Shown one piece after another: positions 40,365 through 47,913 of a stretch of DNA of 64,000 bases. The DNA is from an uncultured bacterium (lineage in GTDB: Bacteria; Bacillota; Clostridia; Oscillospirales; Oscillospiraceae), in contig CAMWRX010000002.1 in NCBI GenBank assembly GCA_947176765.1, positions 21,218-85,217 on the forward strand. The letters are read 5' to 3'. The position numbers and the translations under genes were made by a program. Under the pieces are notes generated by a model that had not been told where the DNA came from, made no database searches, and worked only from the letters and a program-made list of their open reading frames with translations. Each line of letters opens with the position of its first letter. The first letter of the stretch is position 1.

Positions 40365-41525
40365 ATGAAAAAGAAGACACTGGCCGTATTGCTGGCGCTG
40401 GTTATGCTGCTGGGCCTGTTGGCTGGCTGCAGCGGCAAGGCGGATCCCACCAATCCCCCCGCGAACAATCCCTCCGCCGACAATGACGACGGAAATAAGC
40501 CCGATAATCCCCCCGCCGCCGACCCCATGGCTGACCTGATCGCCGCAGCCAAGGCCGAGGGCGAGCTGGTGGTGTATGGCTCCTGCGAGGAGGAGTATCT
40601 GTCCGCCGCCTGCGCGAACTTTGAGAAGCTGTACGGCATCAAGACCAGCTACCAGCGCCTGTCCACCGGCGAGGTGCAGGCCAAGATCGAGGAGGAGAAC
40701 GGCAACCCCTCCGCCGACGTCTGGTTCGGCGGCACCACCGATCCCTACAACGTCGTGGCCGCCGAGGGTCTGCTGGAGGCCTACGAGGCCATGAACGCCT
40801 CCCACATCTCCAAGGACGTGTACAAGCACAAGGGCAATATGTGGCACGGCATCTATACCGGCATCCTGGGCTTCATGGTCAACAAGGACGAGCTGGCCCG
40901 CATGGGCCTGGACGCTCCCCAGGACTGGGCCGACCTGACCGACTCCAAGTATGAAGGGCTGATTTGGCTGTCCAACTACAACACCGCCGGCACCGCCAAG
41001 CTGGTCATCAACACCATGATCCAGAAGTACGGCCACGACGAGGGTATCCAGTACCTGGTGGATCTGGACAAGAACATCGAGGTGTACACCAAGTCCGGCT
41101 CCGGCCCGTCCAAGAACGTGGGCACCGGCGAGTGCGTCATCGGCATCGGCTTCCTGCATGATGGCATCACCCAGATCCTGGACAACGGCTATGACAACAT
41201 TGAGCTGATCATCCCCTCCAGCGGCACCTCCTGCGAGATCGGCGCCACCGCCATCTTCAAGGGCGCGTCCCATCCCAACGCCGCCAAGCTGTGGATTGAG
41301 TACGCTCTGTCCCCCGACTGCGTGGATCTGGCCCAGGATCACGGCTCCTACCAGTTCCTGGTCATCGACAACGGCAACCAGCCCCAGGCCGCCAAGGACT
41401 TCGGCCTGGACCCCAACAACGTGATGGACTATGACTTTGACGATGCCACCGAAAATATCGGCACCTATATTGAGGAAGTCATGAACGCCCTGGGCGGCGG
41501 CGACGACCGCTTCAAGACGGAGTAA
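40365..41525 (+). CDS. ABC transporter substrate-binding lipoprotein, Fe3+/2-aminoethylphosphonate type
   Basis: A 386-residue lipoprotein (signal VLLALVMLLGLLAGC, lipid Cys C22; then an Asn/Pro/Asp-rich tether). The mature part (GELVVYGSCEEEYLSAACANFEKLYGIKTSYQRLSTGEVQAKIEEE) is that of the AfuA/FbpA-like class that binds ferric ion, thiamine, putrescine or phosphonates. Tyr residues that would ligate iron cannot be fixed without alignment. ATG 40365 is chosen because GGAGGA lies 6 nt upstream; ATG 40359 is too close. First gene of an operon with a double permease and an ATPase, with a hairpin after it that should raise its expression over the others. Confidence 0.92.
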   Translation: MKKKTLAVLLALVMLLGLLAGCSGKADPTNPPANNPSADNDDGNKPDNPPAADPMADLIAAAKAEGELVVYGSCEEEYLSAACANFEKLYGIKTSYQRLSTGEVQAKIEEENGNPSADVWFGGTTDPYNVVAAEGLLEAYEAMNASHISKDVYKHKGNMWHGIYTGILGFMVNKDELARMGLDAPQDWADLTDSKYEGLIWLSNYNTAGTAKLVINTMIQKYGHDEGIQYLVDLDKNIEVYTKSGSGPSKNVGTGECVIGIGFLHDGITQILDNGYDNIELIIPSSGTSCEIGATAIFKGASHPNAAKLWIEYALSPDCVDLAQDHGSYQFLVIDNGNQPQAAKDFGLDPNNVMDYDFDDATENIGTYIEEVMNALGGGDDRFKTE

Positions 41526-41558
41526 TCCGCCTCACAATCCTAACGAGCTGACCGGAAT

Positions 41559-41590
41559 GGGGGATGGCAAGCCGCCATCCCCCGTTTCGT
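41559..41590 (+). terminator. Partial terminator between binding protein and permease
   Basis: GGGGGATGGC and GCCATCCCCC form a perfect 10-bp stem with a 5-nt loop, followed by GTTTCGTTT. Such leaky hairpins commonly set the excess of binding protein over permease. Confidence 0.7.
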
Positions 41591-41642
41591 TTCCCGCGTT
41601 CTGTGCGGCCCGCGGGCCGCAAGAGAGAAAGGAGGCTCCCCT

Positions 41643-43412
41643 ATGGCAAAAAAAGGCCAAGGCGCTGCGCTGGACCGGAAAAAGCTGATGGCCGACCCCA
41701 TCATGGTGGGTACCATCGTCGTTCTGGTCACATTCCTGACCGTATTCATCCTGTATCCCCTGGCGATCCTGCTGGTGGACAGCTTCGTGGGGGACGGAGG
41801 CTTCTCCCTGAGCGTGTTCAAGCGGATCTTCGCCATGCCTACATTTACCAAGGCCATCACCAACACCCTGAAGGTGGGCTTCCTGGTGGGCATCCTGTCC
41901 ACCATCGTGGGCTTGCTGTTCGCCTATGTGGAGGTCTACGTCCGGGTGGGCCGGGGGGTGGGCGGCCTGTTCAAGGTGGTGTCCATGCTGCCGGTGGTGT
42001 CGCCCCCCTTTGTGCTCTCCCTGTCCATGATTATGCTCTTCGGCAAGGCGGGACTCATCACCCGGGAACTGCTGAAGATCTATGACAACAGCGTGTACGG
42101 CTTCTGGGGCATCGTCATTGTACAGTCCCTCACCTTCTTCCCGGTGTGCTACATGATGCTCAAGGGCCTGCTGAAGAACATCGACCCCTCCCTGGAGGAG
42201 GCCGCCCGGGATATGGGCGCTTCCCGGGGCAAGGTGTTCATGACCGTTACCCTGCCGTTGCTGCTGCCCGGTCTGGGCAACGCCTTCCTGGTGACCTTCA
42301 TCGAGTCCATTGCCGACTTCGCCAACCCCATGATTATCGGCGGCTCCTATGACACCCTGGCCACCACCATCTACCTCCAGATCACCGGCGCCTACGACAA
42401 GGCGGGGGCCGCGGCCATGGCCGTGGTGCTGCTGTCCATCACCCTGCTGATGTTCGCGGTGCAGAAGTATTACTTGGAGGCCAAGACCGCCGCCACCCTC
42501 ACGGGCAAGGCGTCCCGGGGGCGTATGCTCATCGAGGAGCGCAGCGTCACCATCCCCCTCACCATCCTGTGCGCTCTGGCCGCCTTCTTTGTCATCATGA
42601 TGTACCTGTGCGTGCCCATCGGGGCGCTGTTCCCCACCTGGGGCTACAAATACACCCCCCTTACCTTTAAGTGGTTTGGACAGGTGTTCACCAAGTACAA
42701 GGGCTTGAAGGCATTCCGGGACTCCTTCGTGCTGTCCCTGATTGCCTCCCCCATCACCGCCCTGCTGTCCATGATTATCTCCTATCTGGTGGTCAAGCGG
42801 AAGTTCAAAGCCAAGGGCTTCATCGAGGCGGTGTCCATGCTGGCCATGGCGGTGCCCGGCACGGTGCTGGGCGTGGGCTATATCCGGGGCTTCTCCGGCG
42901 GCCTGTTCCATAGCAGCGACTGGGGCATCTTCTCTGAGGGCGGCGCGCTCCACGGCCTGTTCCCCAACGGTCTGCTGGGCGGCATCTACGGAAGCGCGGC
43001 AATCCTCATCATCGTGTTCGTGGTGCGCTCCCTGCCCACGGGCACCCGGAGCGGCATCTCCGCCCTGCGGCAGATCGACAAGTCCATCGAGGAGTCCGCC
43101 TACGACATGGGCGCGGACAGCCTGACGGTGTTCATGACCGTCACCCTGCCCCTCATCAAGGACTCCTTCCTCAGCGGGCTGGTCACCGCCTTTGTGCGCT
43201 CCATCACCGCGATTTCCGCCATCATCCTGCTGGTGACGCCCCAGTTCCTGCTCATTACGGTGCAGATCAACGAGTTCGCGGAGAAGGGCTCGTACAGCAT
43301 TGCCTGCGCCTTTGCCACCATCCTCATCATCATCACCTACGGCTCGGTGCTGCTGATGAACCTGGTCATGAAATTTTTCGGCACCAGCCGGAAGCTGAAG
43401 GAGGACGAATGA
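41643..43412 (+). CDS. ABC transporter permease, two fused membrane domains (Fe3+-type)
   Basis: A 589-residue protein carrying two copies of the binding-protein-dependent permease domain, as in the FbpB/AfuB class. There are about 12 helices. The two EAA loops, which dock the ATPase, are EEAARDMGASRGKVFMTVTLP near 197 and EESAYDMGADSLTVFMTVTLP near 485. They are strikingly alike, as expected for an internal duplication. The ribosome site AAAGGAGG precedes ATG 41643. The stop is 1 nt from the ATPase start. Confidence 0.94.
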   Translation: MAKKGQGAALDRKKLMADPIMVGTIVVLVTFLTVFILYPLAILLVDSFVGDGGFSLSVFKRIFAMPTFTKAITNTLKVGFLVGILSTIVGLLFAYVEVYVRVGRGVGGLFKVVSMLPVVSPPFVLSLSMIMLFGKAGLITRELLKIYDNSVYGFWGIVIVQSLTFFPVCYMMLKGLLKNIDPSLEEAARDMGASRGKVFMTVTLPLLLPGLGNAFLVTFIESIADFANPMIIGGSYDTLATTIYLQITGAYDKAGAAAMAVVLLSITLLMFAVQKYYLEAKTAATLTGKASRGRMLIEERSVTIPLTILCALAAFFVIMMYLCVPIGALFPTWGYKYTPLTFKWFGQVFTKYKGLKAFRDSFVLSLIASPITALLSMIISYLVVKRKFKAKGFIEAVSMLAMAVPGTVLGVGYIRGFSGGLFHSSDWGIFSEGGALHGLFPNGLLGGIYGSAAILIIVFVVRSLPTGTRSGISALRQIDKSIEESAYDMGADSLTVFMTVTLPLIKDSFLSGLVTAFVRSITAISAIILLVTPQFLLITVQINEFAEKGSYSIACAFATILIIITYGSVLLMNLVMKFFGTSRKLKEDE

Positions 43413-43413
43413 T

Positions 43414-44475
43414 ATGGCGAAAGAGAAAAAAGGCGTACGCTTAGAGCATATCTCGAAAATTTATCAGGACCCCAAGACGAAAAAGGATTTCTATGCCGTC
43501 CACGACACATCGCTGGAGATCGCCCCCGGCTCCTTTGTGACCCTGCTGGGCCCCTCCGGCTGCGGCAAAACCACTACCCTGCGTATGATCGCCGGGTTTG
43601 AAAGCCCCGATGAGGGGGAGATCTACCTGGGGGGCGAGCCCATCAACGCCCTCACCCCCAACAAGCGGGACACCGCCATGGTGTTCCAGAGCTATGCCCT
43701 GCTGCCCCATTACAACATCTTCGACAACGTGGCCTACGGCCTCAAGCTGCGCAAAATGGACAAGGAGACCATCAAGAAAAAGGTGATGGACATCCTGAAG
43801 TTGGTGGGCCTGGAGGGGATGGAGGGCCGCATGACCAACCAGCTCTCCGGCGGACAGCAGCAGCGGGTGGCGTTGGCCCGGGCGCTGGTGCTGGAACCGG
43901 GAGTGCTGCTGTTTGACGAGCCGCTGTCCAATCTGGACGCCAAGCTGCGCGTCTCCATGCGCACCGAGATCCGCCGCATCCAGCAGGAAGCGGGGATCAC
44001 CGCCGTCTACGTCACCCACGACCAGAGCGAGGCCATGGCGCTGTCCGACCAGATCATCATTATGGAAAAGGGCGTTGTTGCCCAGATCGGCACGCCGCAG
44101 GAGGTGTATTATCACCCCAGCAATGAGTTTGTAGCCGACTTCATCGGGGAGGCCAACTTCCTCCGGGGCACGCTGGTGAGCACGGACACCGCGGACATCG
44201 GCGGCCACAAGGTGGCGGTGGCGGCCTCCGGCCATGACGTCGGCGGGGCGTGCACCCTGGTGCTGCGGCCCGAGTCCGCCGTGCTGGGGGACAAGGGGCA
44301 GCTGCCCTGTAAAGTGATCCTGTCCTGCTTCATGGGGTCCTACCAGAACTACCATGTGATGGTGGGAGATACCCTGGTGAAGATCACCGATTTCAACCCC
44401 AAAAATCGGAAGGTCTACCAGGTGGGTGACGACGCCTGGGTGGCCTTCACCAGCGAGGACGTCCACGTATTGTAA
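43414..44475 (+). CDS. ABC transporter ATP-binding protein, Fe3+/polyamine type
   Basis: A 353-residue ATPase: Walker A GPSGCGKTT near 46, Q-loop VFQSYALLPH, signature LSGGQQQRVALARAL, Walker B VLLFDEPLSNLD and switch His in VYVTHDQSE. A C-terminal TOBE-like regulatory domain occupies about 240-353. Last gene of the operon; it energises the double permease at 41643. A strong terminator follows. Confidence 0.95.
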   Translation: MAKEKKGVRLEHISKIYQDPKTKKDFYAVHDTSLEIAPGSFVTLLGPSGCGKTTTLRMIAGFESPDEGEIYLGGEPINALTPNKRDTAMVFQSYALLPHYNIFDNVAYGLKLRKMDKETIKKKVMDILKLVGLEGMEGRMTNQLSGGQQQRVALARALVLEPGVLLFDEPLSNLDAKLRVSMRTEIRRIQQEAGITAVYVTHDQSEAMALSDQIIIMEKGVVAQIGTPQEVYYHPSNEFVADFIGEANFLRGTLVSTDTADIGGHKVAVAASGHDVGGACTLVLRPESAVLGDKGQLPCKVILSCFMGSYQNYHVMVGDTLVKITDFNPKNRKVYQVGDDAWVAFTSEDVHVL

Positions 44476-44489
44476 CAACCGCAAAGCCG

Positions 44490-44526
44490 AGGCACTCCGC
44501 CCCTTTGGAGCGGAGTGCCTTTTTTA
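44490..44526 (+). terminator. Intrinsic terminator of the ABC importer operon
   Basis: AGGCACTCCGC and GCGGAGTGCCT form a perfect 11-bp stem with 9-nt loop, followed by six T residues. Confidence 0.95.
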
Positions 44527-44667
44527 GCCGGAAAACAAGGGCAGGCTGGGAATCTGCCGAAGGCAAAACCGATGAAATCTAAGACAGCGGTGGATAGAAA
44601 CACAGCAATTAGGCCTATCTTTGTCATAACTCGTCTGGTATAATATCACTATACGCTGGTATGCCGC

Positions 44668-44835
44668 AACGCTTTCCCCAGAAGCATTTTGCAACTGGGC
44701 TGCGATGAAGGGATCATTGCCAGCGCGGAAAAAGCATGGACAGACGTTCAAGCCGCTTATCGCCGCGGCTGGCAGCAAATCTTGACCCGGGCGGGCGGCC
44801 TGTGGTACAATGGGGGAAACAATCAAGGTTGGTGA
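44668..44835 (+). pseudogene. Possible gene remnant upstream of the P-loop kinase
   Basis: About 55 codons read as a plausible protein end (SILQLGCDEGIIASAEKAW, then TDVQAAYRRGWQQILTRAGG) and stop with TGA that overlaps the next ATG (TGAATG). No start codon or ribosome site is seen and a TATAAT-like box lies just before it. I do not recognise the family. It may be the tail of a deleted gene that used to be coupled to the kinase. Confidence 0.3.
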
Positions 44836-45363
44836 ATGGCTATGGTCATTTTGATTGGCGGCGCGTCCCACACGGGAAAGACCGCTTTGGCGCAGAAGCT
44901 GCTGGAGCGGCACGGATACCCCTATCTCTCTATCGACCATCTGAAAATGGGACTGATCCGCAGCGGACATACATCGCTCACACCTTTGAGCGACGAGAAG
45001 GACTTGACGGAATATCTCTGGCCCATCGTCCGGGAAATGATAAAAACCGCCATCGAGAATGGGCAGAACCTCATCGTTGAGGGCTGCTACATCCCCTTTG
45101 ACTGGGCAGCGAGCTTTGATGCCGACTATCTCCGGCACATCCAATACCGCTGCCTGGTCATGAGCGAAGCGTACATTCGGCGCCATTTCGCCGATATCAA
45201 GCGATACGCCAATGTGGTGGAACGGCGCTTGGACGATTCTGACTGCACCGTGGAAACGCTGATCCGCGACAATACAGAGACATTAAAAATGTGCCGGCTG
45301 TATGGTGCGGACTATCTGCTGATTGACAGCGATTATTGTGTGGACGAAGTATTCAGGATATAA
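44836..45363 (+). CDS. P-loop kinase-like protein (adenylate-kinase/zeta-toxin-like fold)
   Basis: A 175-residue nucleoside-triphosphate-binding protein. The P-loop GGASHTGKTAL is at residues 8-18, with YLSIDHLKMGLIR as the acidic substrate strand and IVEGCYIPF as the second. Size and motifs fit small-molecule kinases related to adenylate kinase, chloramphenicol phosphotransferase or zeta proteins; the substrate cannot be told. ATG 44836 overlaps the stop of an upstream remnant; ATG 44842 is the alternative start. The final 10 nt overlap a reverse-strand gene fragment. Confidence 0.8.
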   Translation: MAMVILIGGASHTGKTALAQKLLERHGYPYLSIDHLKMGLIRSGHTSLTPLSDEKDLTEYLWPIVREMIKTAIENGQNLIVEGCYIPFDWAASFDADYLRHIQYRCLVMSEAYIRRHFADIKRYANVVERRLDDSDCTVETLIRDNTETLKMCRLYGADYLLIDSDYCVDEVFRI

Positions 45364-45536
45364 TTTTATGTCTCAGCCAGATATAGGAATTTTTGAGCCG
45401 CTGGATGTCCTCCAACCTCAATACGCCCAGCTTAGAAAGCTCTACGACGTTGGTCAGCGCTTCTCCATCGATCAGCGTTGATGATGCTGCTTTCCCAATA
45501 AGCGCGGCAAGGCCAGATAGCCAGCTTCCCGCAAGA
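45353..45536 (-). pseudogene. Reverse-strand gene fragment (C-terminal ~58 codons)
   Basis: On the minus strand the frame without start reads SSTLIDGEALTNVVELSKLG, then VLRLEDIQRLKNSYIWLRHK, ending in TGA at 45353-45355. The LG-x-L-x3-D-x4-L-x2-SY-x-WLR pattern recalls helical segments of glutamine-synthetase adenylyltransferase-like proteins, but the match is from memory and weak. It fills a gap that otherwise has no gene and is cut off on its 5' side by the nitrilase gene, so it is probably debris. Confidence 0.35.
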
Positions 45537-45548
45537 AAGGATTAAGAC

Positions 45549-46430
45549 ATGGAAACGTTGAAAATCGCCCTGCTCCAGATCGCGCCTTGCGGCACACTGG
45601 AAGGAAATCTCGAAAAAGGGATCGCGTCCTGCCGAAAGGCTAAGAATCTGGGCGCTGATATCGCCCTGTTCCCCGAAATGTGGAGCAATGGCTATCGCAT
45701 TTATGACCGGCCCGTCGACCAGTGGAAGGCGGAAGCGGTCCTTGCCGACAGCGAGTTTGTCAGCGCCTTCGGACAACTCGCCAGGGAGCTGGATATGGCC
45801 ATTGGGGTCACCTTTCTGGAGCGGTACGAGGGCGGCCCCCGCAATTCGATGGTGCTGTTTGACCGATTCGGCCAGCGGAAAATCACCTATGCCAAGGTTC
45901 ACACCTGCGACTTTGATGTGGAGCGCAACCTGACCCCAGGCGAGGACTTCTATGTCACCGCGCTGGACACCAGCCGCGGCGAGGTCAAGGTGGGCGCCAT
46001 GGTCTGCTATGACCGGGAATTCCCCGAGAGCGCCCGGATTCTGATGCTCAAGGGCGCGGAGCTGATCCTTGTCCCCAACGCCTGCCCCATGGAAATCAAT
46101 CGGCTCTCCCAACTGCGGGCCAGGGCCTACGAGAATATGCTGGCCATCGCCACCTGCAACTACCCGGATTCGGTGCCCGACTGCAATGGCGGCTCCAGCG
46201 TCTTTGACGGCGTGGCGTATCTTCCAGAGTTGCCCTGCTCCCGGGATATGTGCATTTTGCAGGCGGACGGCACAGAAGGGATCTATCTTGCGGAACTTGA
46301 TCTGGAGCAGCTCCGCTGTTACCGTGAGCATGAGGTGCACGGCAACGCATTCCGGCGGCCGCAGAAATATGGGCTCCTGCTTGATCCGAAAATAGAGCCG
46401 CCGTTTATCAGGAGCAATTATCGCAAATAG
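45549..46430 (+). CDS. Carbon-nitrogen hydrolase (nitrilase-superfamily amidase)
   Basis: A 293-residue nitrilase-fold amidase with the full triad: E43 in LFPEMW, K116 in ITYAKVHTCDF and C153 in GAMVCYDREFPES. It hydrolyses a non-peptide C-N bond such as N-carbamoyl or omega-amide groups. Close relatives act on N-carbamoylputrescine or deaminated glutathione; the substrate here is unknown. AAAGGA lies 8 nt before ATG 45549. Single gene, with the fluoride-riboswitch antiporter gene downstream under its own promoter. Confidence 0.93.
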   Translation: METLKIALLQIAPCGTLEGNLEKGIASCRKAKNLGADIALFPEMWSNGYRIYDRPVDQWKAEAVLADSEFVSAFGQLARELDMAIGVTFLERYEGGPRNSMVLFDRFGQRKITYAKVHTCDFDVERNLTPGEDFYVTALDTSRGEVKVGAMVCYDREFPESARILMLKGAELILVPNACPMEINRLSQLRARAYENMLAIATCNYPDSVPDCNGGSSVFDGVAYLPELPCSRDMCILQADGTEGIYLAELDLEQLRCYREHEVHGNAFRRPQKYGLLLDPKIEPPFIRSNYRK

Positions 46431-46478
46431 CGTGCGGCGGTTCACAGGCTTTTGATTCAAATTTTTCAGAAAAAACTA

Positions 46479-46507
46479 TTGCAAATCAGACTTTAACCGA
46501 CTATAAT
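46479..46507 (+). promoter_or_regulatory. Promoter of the antiporter transcript
   Basis: -35 TTGCAA (46479-46484), 17 nt, -10 TATAAT (46502-46507). Transcription should start near 46514, right at the 5' end of the riboswitch. Confidence 0.85.
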
Positions 46508-46513
46508 AAACCG

Positions 46514-46576
46514 CAGGGAATGAAGTTCTCCCTTGGGAAACCTAAACCGCTTATTTAAGCTGATGACTTCTGTGAT
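46514..46576 (+). promoter_or_regulatory. Fluoride (crcB-type) riboswitch aptamer
   Basis: The layout matches the fluoride aptamer: stem P1 GGGA/TCCC around loop ATGAAGTTC; then AAACC; stem GCTT-ATTT-AAGC; then TGATGACTTCT, whose ACTTC can pair with GAAGT of the P1 loop to form the known pseudoknot. The TGATG-x-CTTCT element resembles the conserved 3' part of characterised fluoride aptamers. There is an 11-nt insertion between P1 and AAACC. The 3' part also forms the left arm of a terminator, giving a simple ON switch. Confidence 0.7.
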
Positions 46577-46606
46577 TTCAAATCGCAGGAGGCATCAGCT
46601 TTTCTG
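46557..46606 (+). terminator. Riboswitch-controlled terminator
   Basis: AAGCTGATG pairs with CATCAGCTT, and inside it CTTCTGTGAT pairs with ATCGCAGGAG (two G-U pairs), around a 5-nt loop; TTCTG follows. The left arm is the aptamer 3' end, so ligand binding and termination exclude each other. Confidence 0.8.
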
Positions 46607-46625
46607 CGTGTCTGGAGGAATTTTC

Positions 46626-47825
46626 ATGTTGACTTCACTGGCTCTTATCTTTCTCGTCGGTCTTGCGCTTGCTTCGATTTTCCAAAGACTCGGCCTGCCG
46701 CGCATCATCGGTATGCTGGTGACCGGCATCCTGCTGGGCCCCTATGTGCTTAACCTGTTCGATGGGTCGATCCTTGCCATTTCAGCGGATCTGCGGCAGA
46801 TGGCGCTGGTCATCATCCTCATAAAGGCCGGTCTGTCCCTCAATATCGAGGATCTGAAAAAAGTGGGCCGCCCCGCTGTGCTGATGGCCTTTCTGCCGGC
46901 GTTGTTTGAGATCGCCGCATTCGTCCTTTTCGCGCCGGTGGTATTGGGGATCGACCGTATCGAGGCCGCCATCATGGGCGCGGTGCTGGGGGCCGTTTCC
47001 CCGGCGGTGGTCGTTCCCCGGATGGTCCAGCTGATCGACGAGCGGTACGGCACACAGAAAGGCATCCCGCAAATGATCCTCGCCGGCGCGTCACTGGACG
47101 ATGTGTTCGTCATCGTTTTGTTTGGCACGTTCATCAGCATGGCCCAAGGAAACGGGGCGCAGATTGCGGACTTCGTGAGTATCCCCATTTCCATCGTGCT
47201 GGGCATCCTGCTTGGCTCCGCCGTCGGATTCGTGCTGGCCTGGTTCTTTGAACTAAACTACTCCCACCGGCATTTGATTCGAAACAGCGTCAAGGTCATC
47301 ATCGTCCTGGCCGTCTCTTTTCTCCTGCTGGCCGTTGAGGGCTGGCTGGATGGCGTCATCCCGGTTTCCGGCCTGCTGGCCATCATGAGTATGGCGCTTG
47401 TGCTGGCCATGCGGAGCGCGCCCGGCGTGACGGGCCGCTTGCAGGAAAAGTACGGGAAGCTGTGGCTCGCCGCGGAAGTCATCCTGTTTGTGCTGGTCGG
47501 GGCGGCGGTGGACATCCGCTATACCTTGCAAGCCGGAGCGGGCGCGGTATTGATGATCGCCATTGGGCTTTTGTTCCGCTGTGCCGGGGTGTGGCTTTGC
47601 ATGATCGGCACAGCGCTGAACCGGAAGGAGCGCCTGTACTGCGTGATCGCCTACCTGCCAAAAGCGACCGTACAGGCCGCGATCGGCTCCATCCCTCTCG
47701 CGCTGGGACTGCCCTGCGGCAACATCGTGCTGTCTGTCGCCGTCCTATCCATTTTGATCACCGCTCCGCTCGGCGCGATTGGGATGGATCTGACCTATCA
47801 AAAATTGTTGAAGCGGGAGGAATAA
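46626..47825 (+). CDS. Cation:proton antiporter-family membrane protein (CPA), probable fluoride exporter
   Basis: A 399-residue membrane protein with about 11-12 helices. LPRIIGMLVTGILLGPYVL and GAVLGAVSPAVVVPRMVQL are typical CPA motifs, and the GASLDDVFVI segment carries the Asp pair of the ion site. ATG 46626 is set by GGAGGA 7 nt upstream; an in-frame Met at 46533 falls inside the riboswitch and is not used. CPA-family antiporters are among the known genes behind fluoride riboswitches, so fluoride/proton exchange or pH control under fluoride stress is the likely role. This depends on the riboswitch call. Confidence 0.88.
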   Translation: MLTSLALIFLVGLALASIFQRLGLPRIIGMLVTGILLGPYVLNLFDGSILAISADLRQMALVIILIKAGLSLNIEDLKKVGRPAVLMAFLPALFEIAAFVLFAPVVLGIDRIEAAIMGAVLGAVSPAVVVPRMVQLIDERYGTQKGIPQMILAGASLDDVFVIVLFGTFISMAQGNGAQIADFVSIPISIVLGILLGSAVGFVLAWFFELNYSHRHLIRNSVKVIIVLAVSFLLLAVEGWLDGVIPVSGLLAIMSMALVLAMRSAPGVTGRLQEKYGKLWLAAEVILFVLVGAAVDIRYTLQAGAGAVLMIAIGLLFRCAGVWLCMIGTALNRKERLYCVIAYLPKATVQAAIGSIPLALGLPCGNIVLSVAVLSILITAPLGAIGMDLTYQKLLKREE

Positions 47826-47913
47826 TCGCGGTGATGGAGCAGAGGGGCACAGCCACGGAGCATAAACGTGTGGGTCTAAGCTGTCCCCGCGGAGGGATCA
47901 AGCGCTCCCCCGC

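Noticed and set aside
41532..42953. A 473-codon frame antisense to the double permease
   Set aside because: Low-complexity Gly/His/Gln shadow; the sense strand carries both EAA loops.
46533..46625. Earlier start for the antiporter at 46533
   Set aside because: It lies inside the riboswitch and terminator; ATG 46626 has a strong ribosome site and the family N-terminus.
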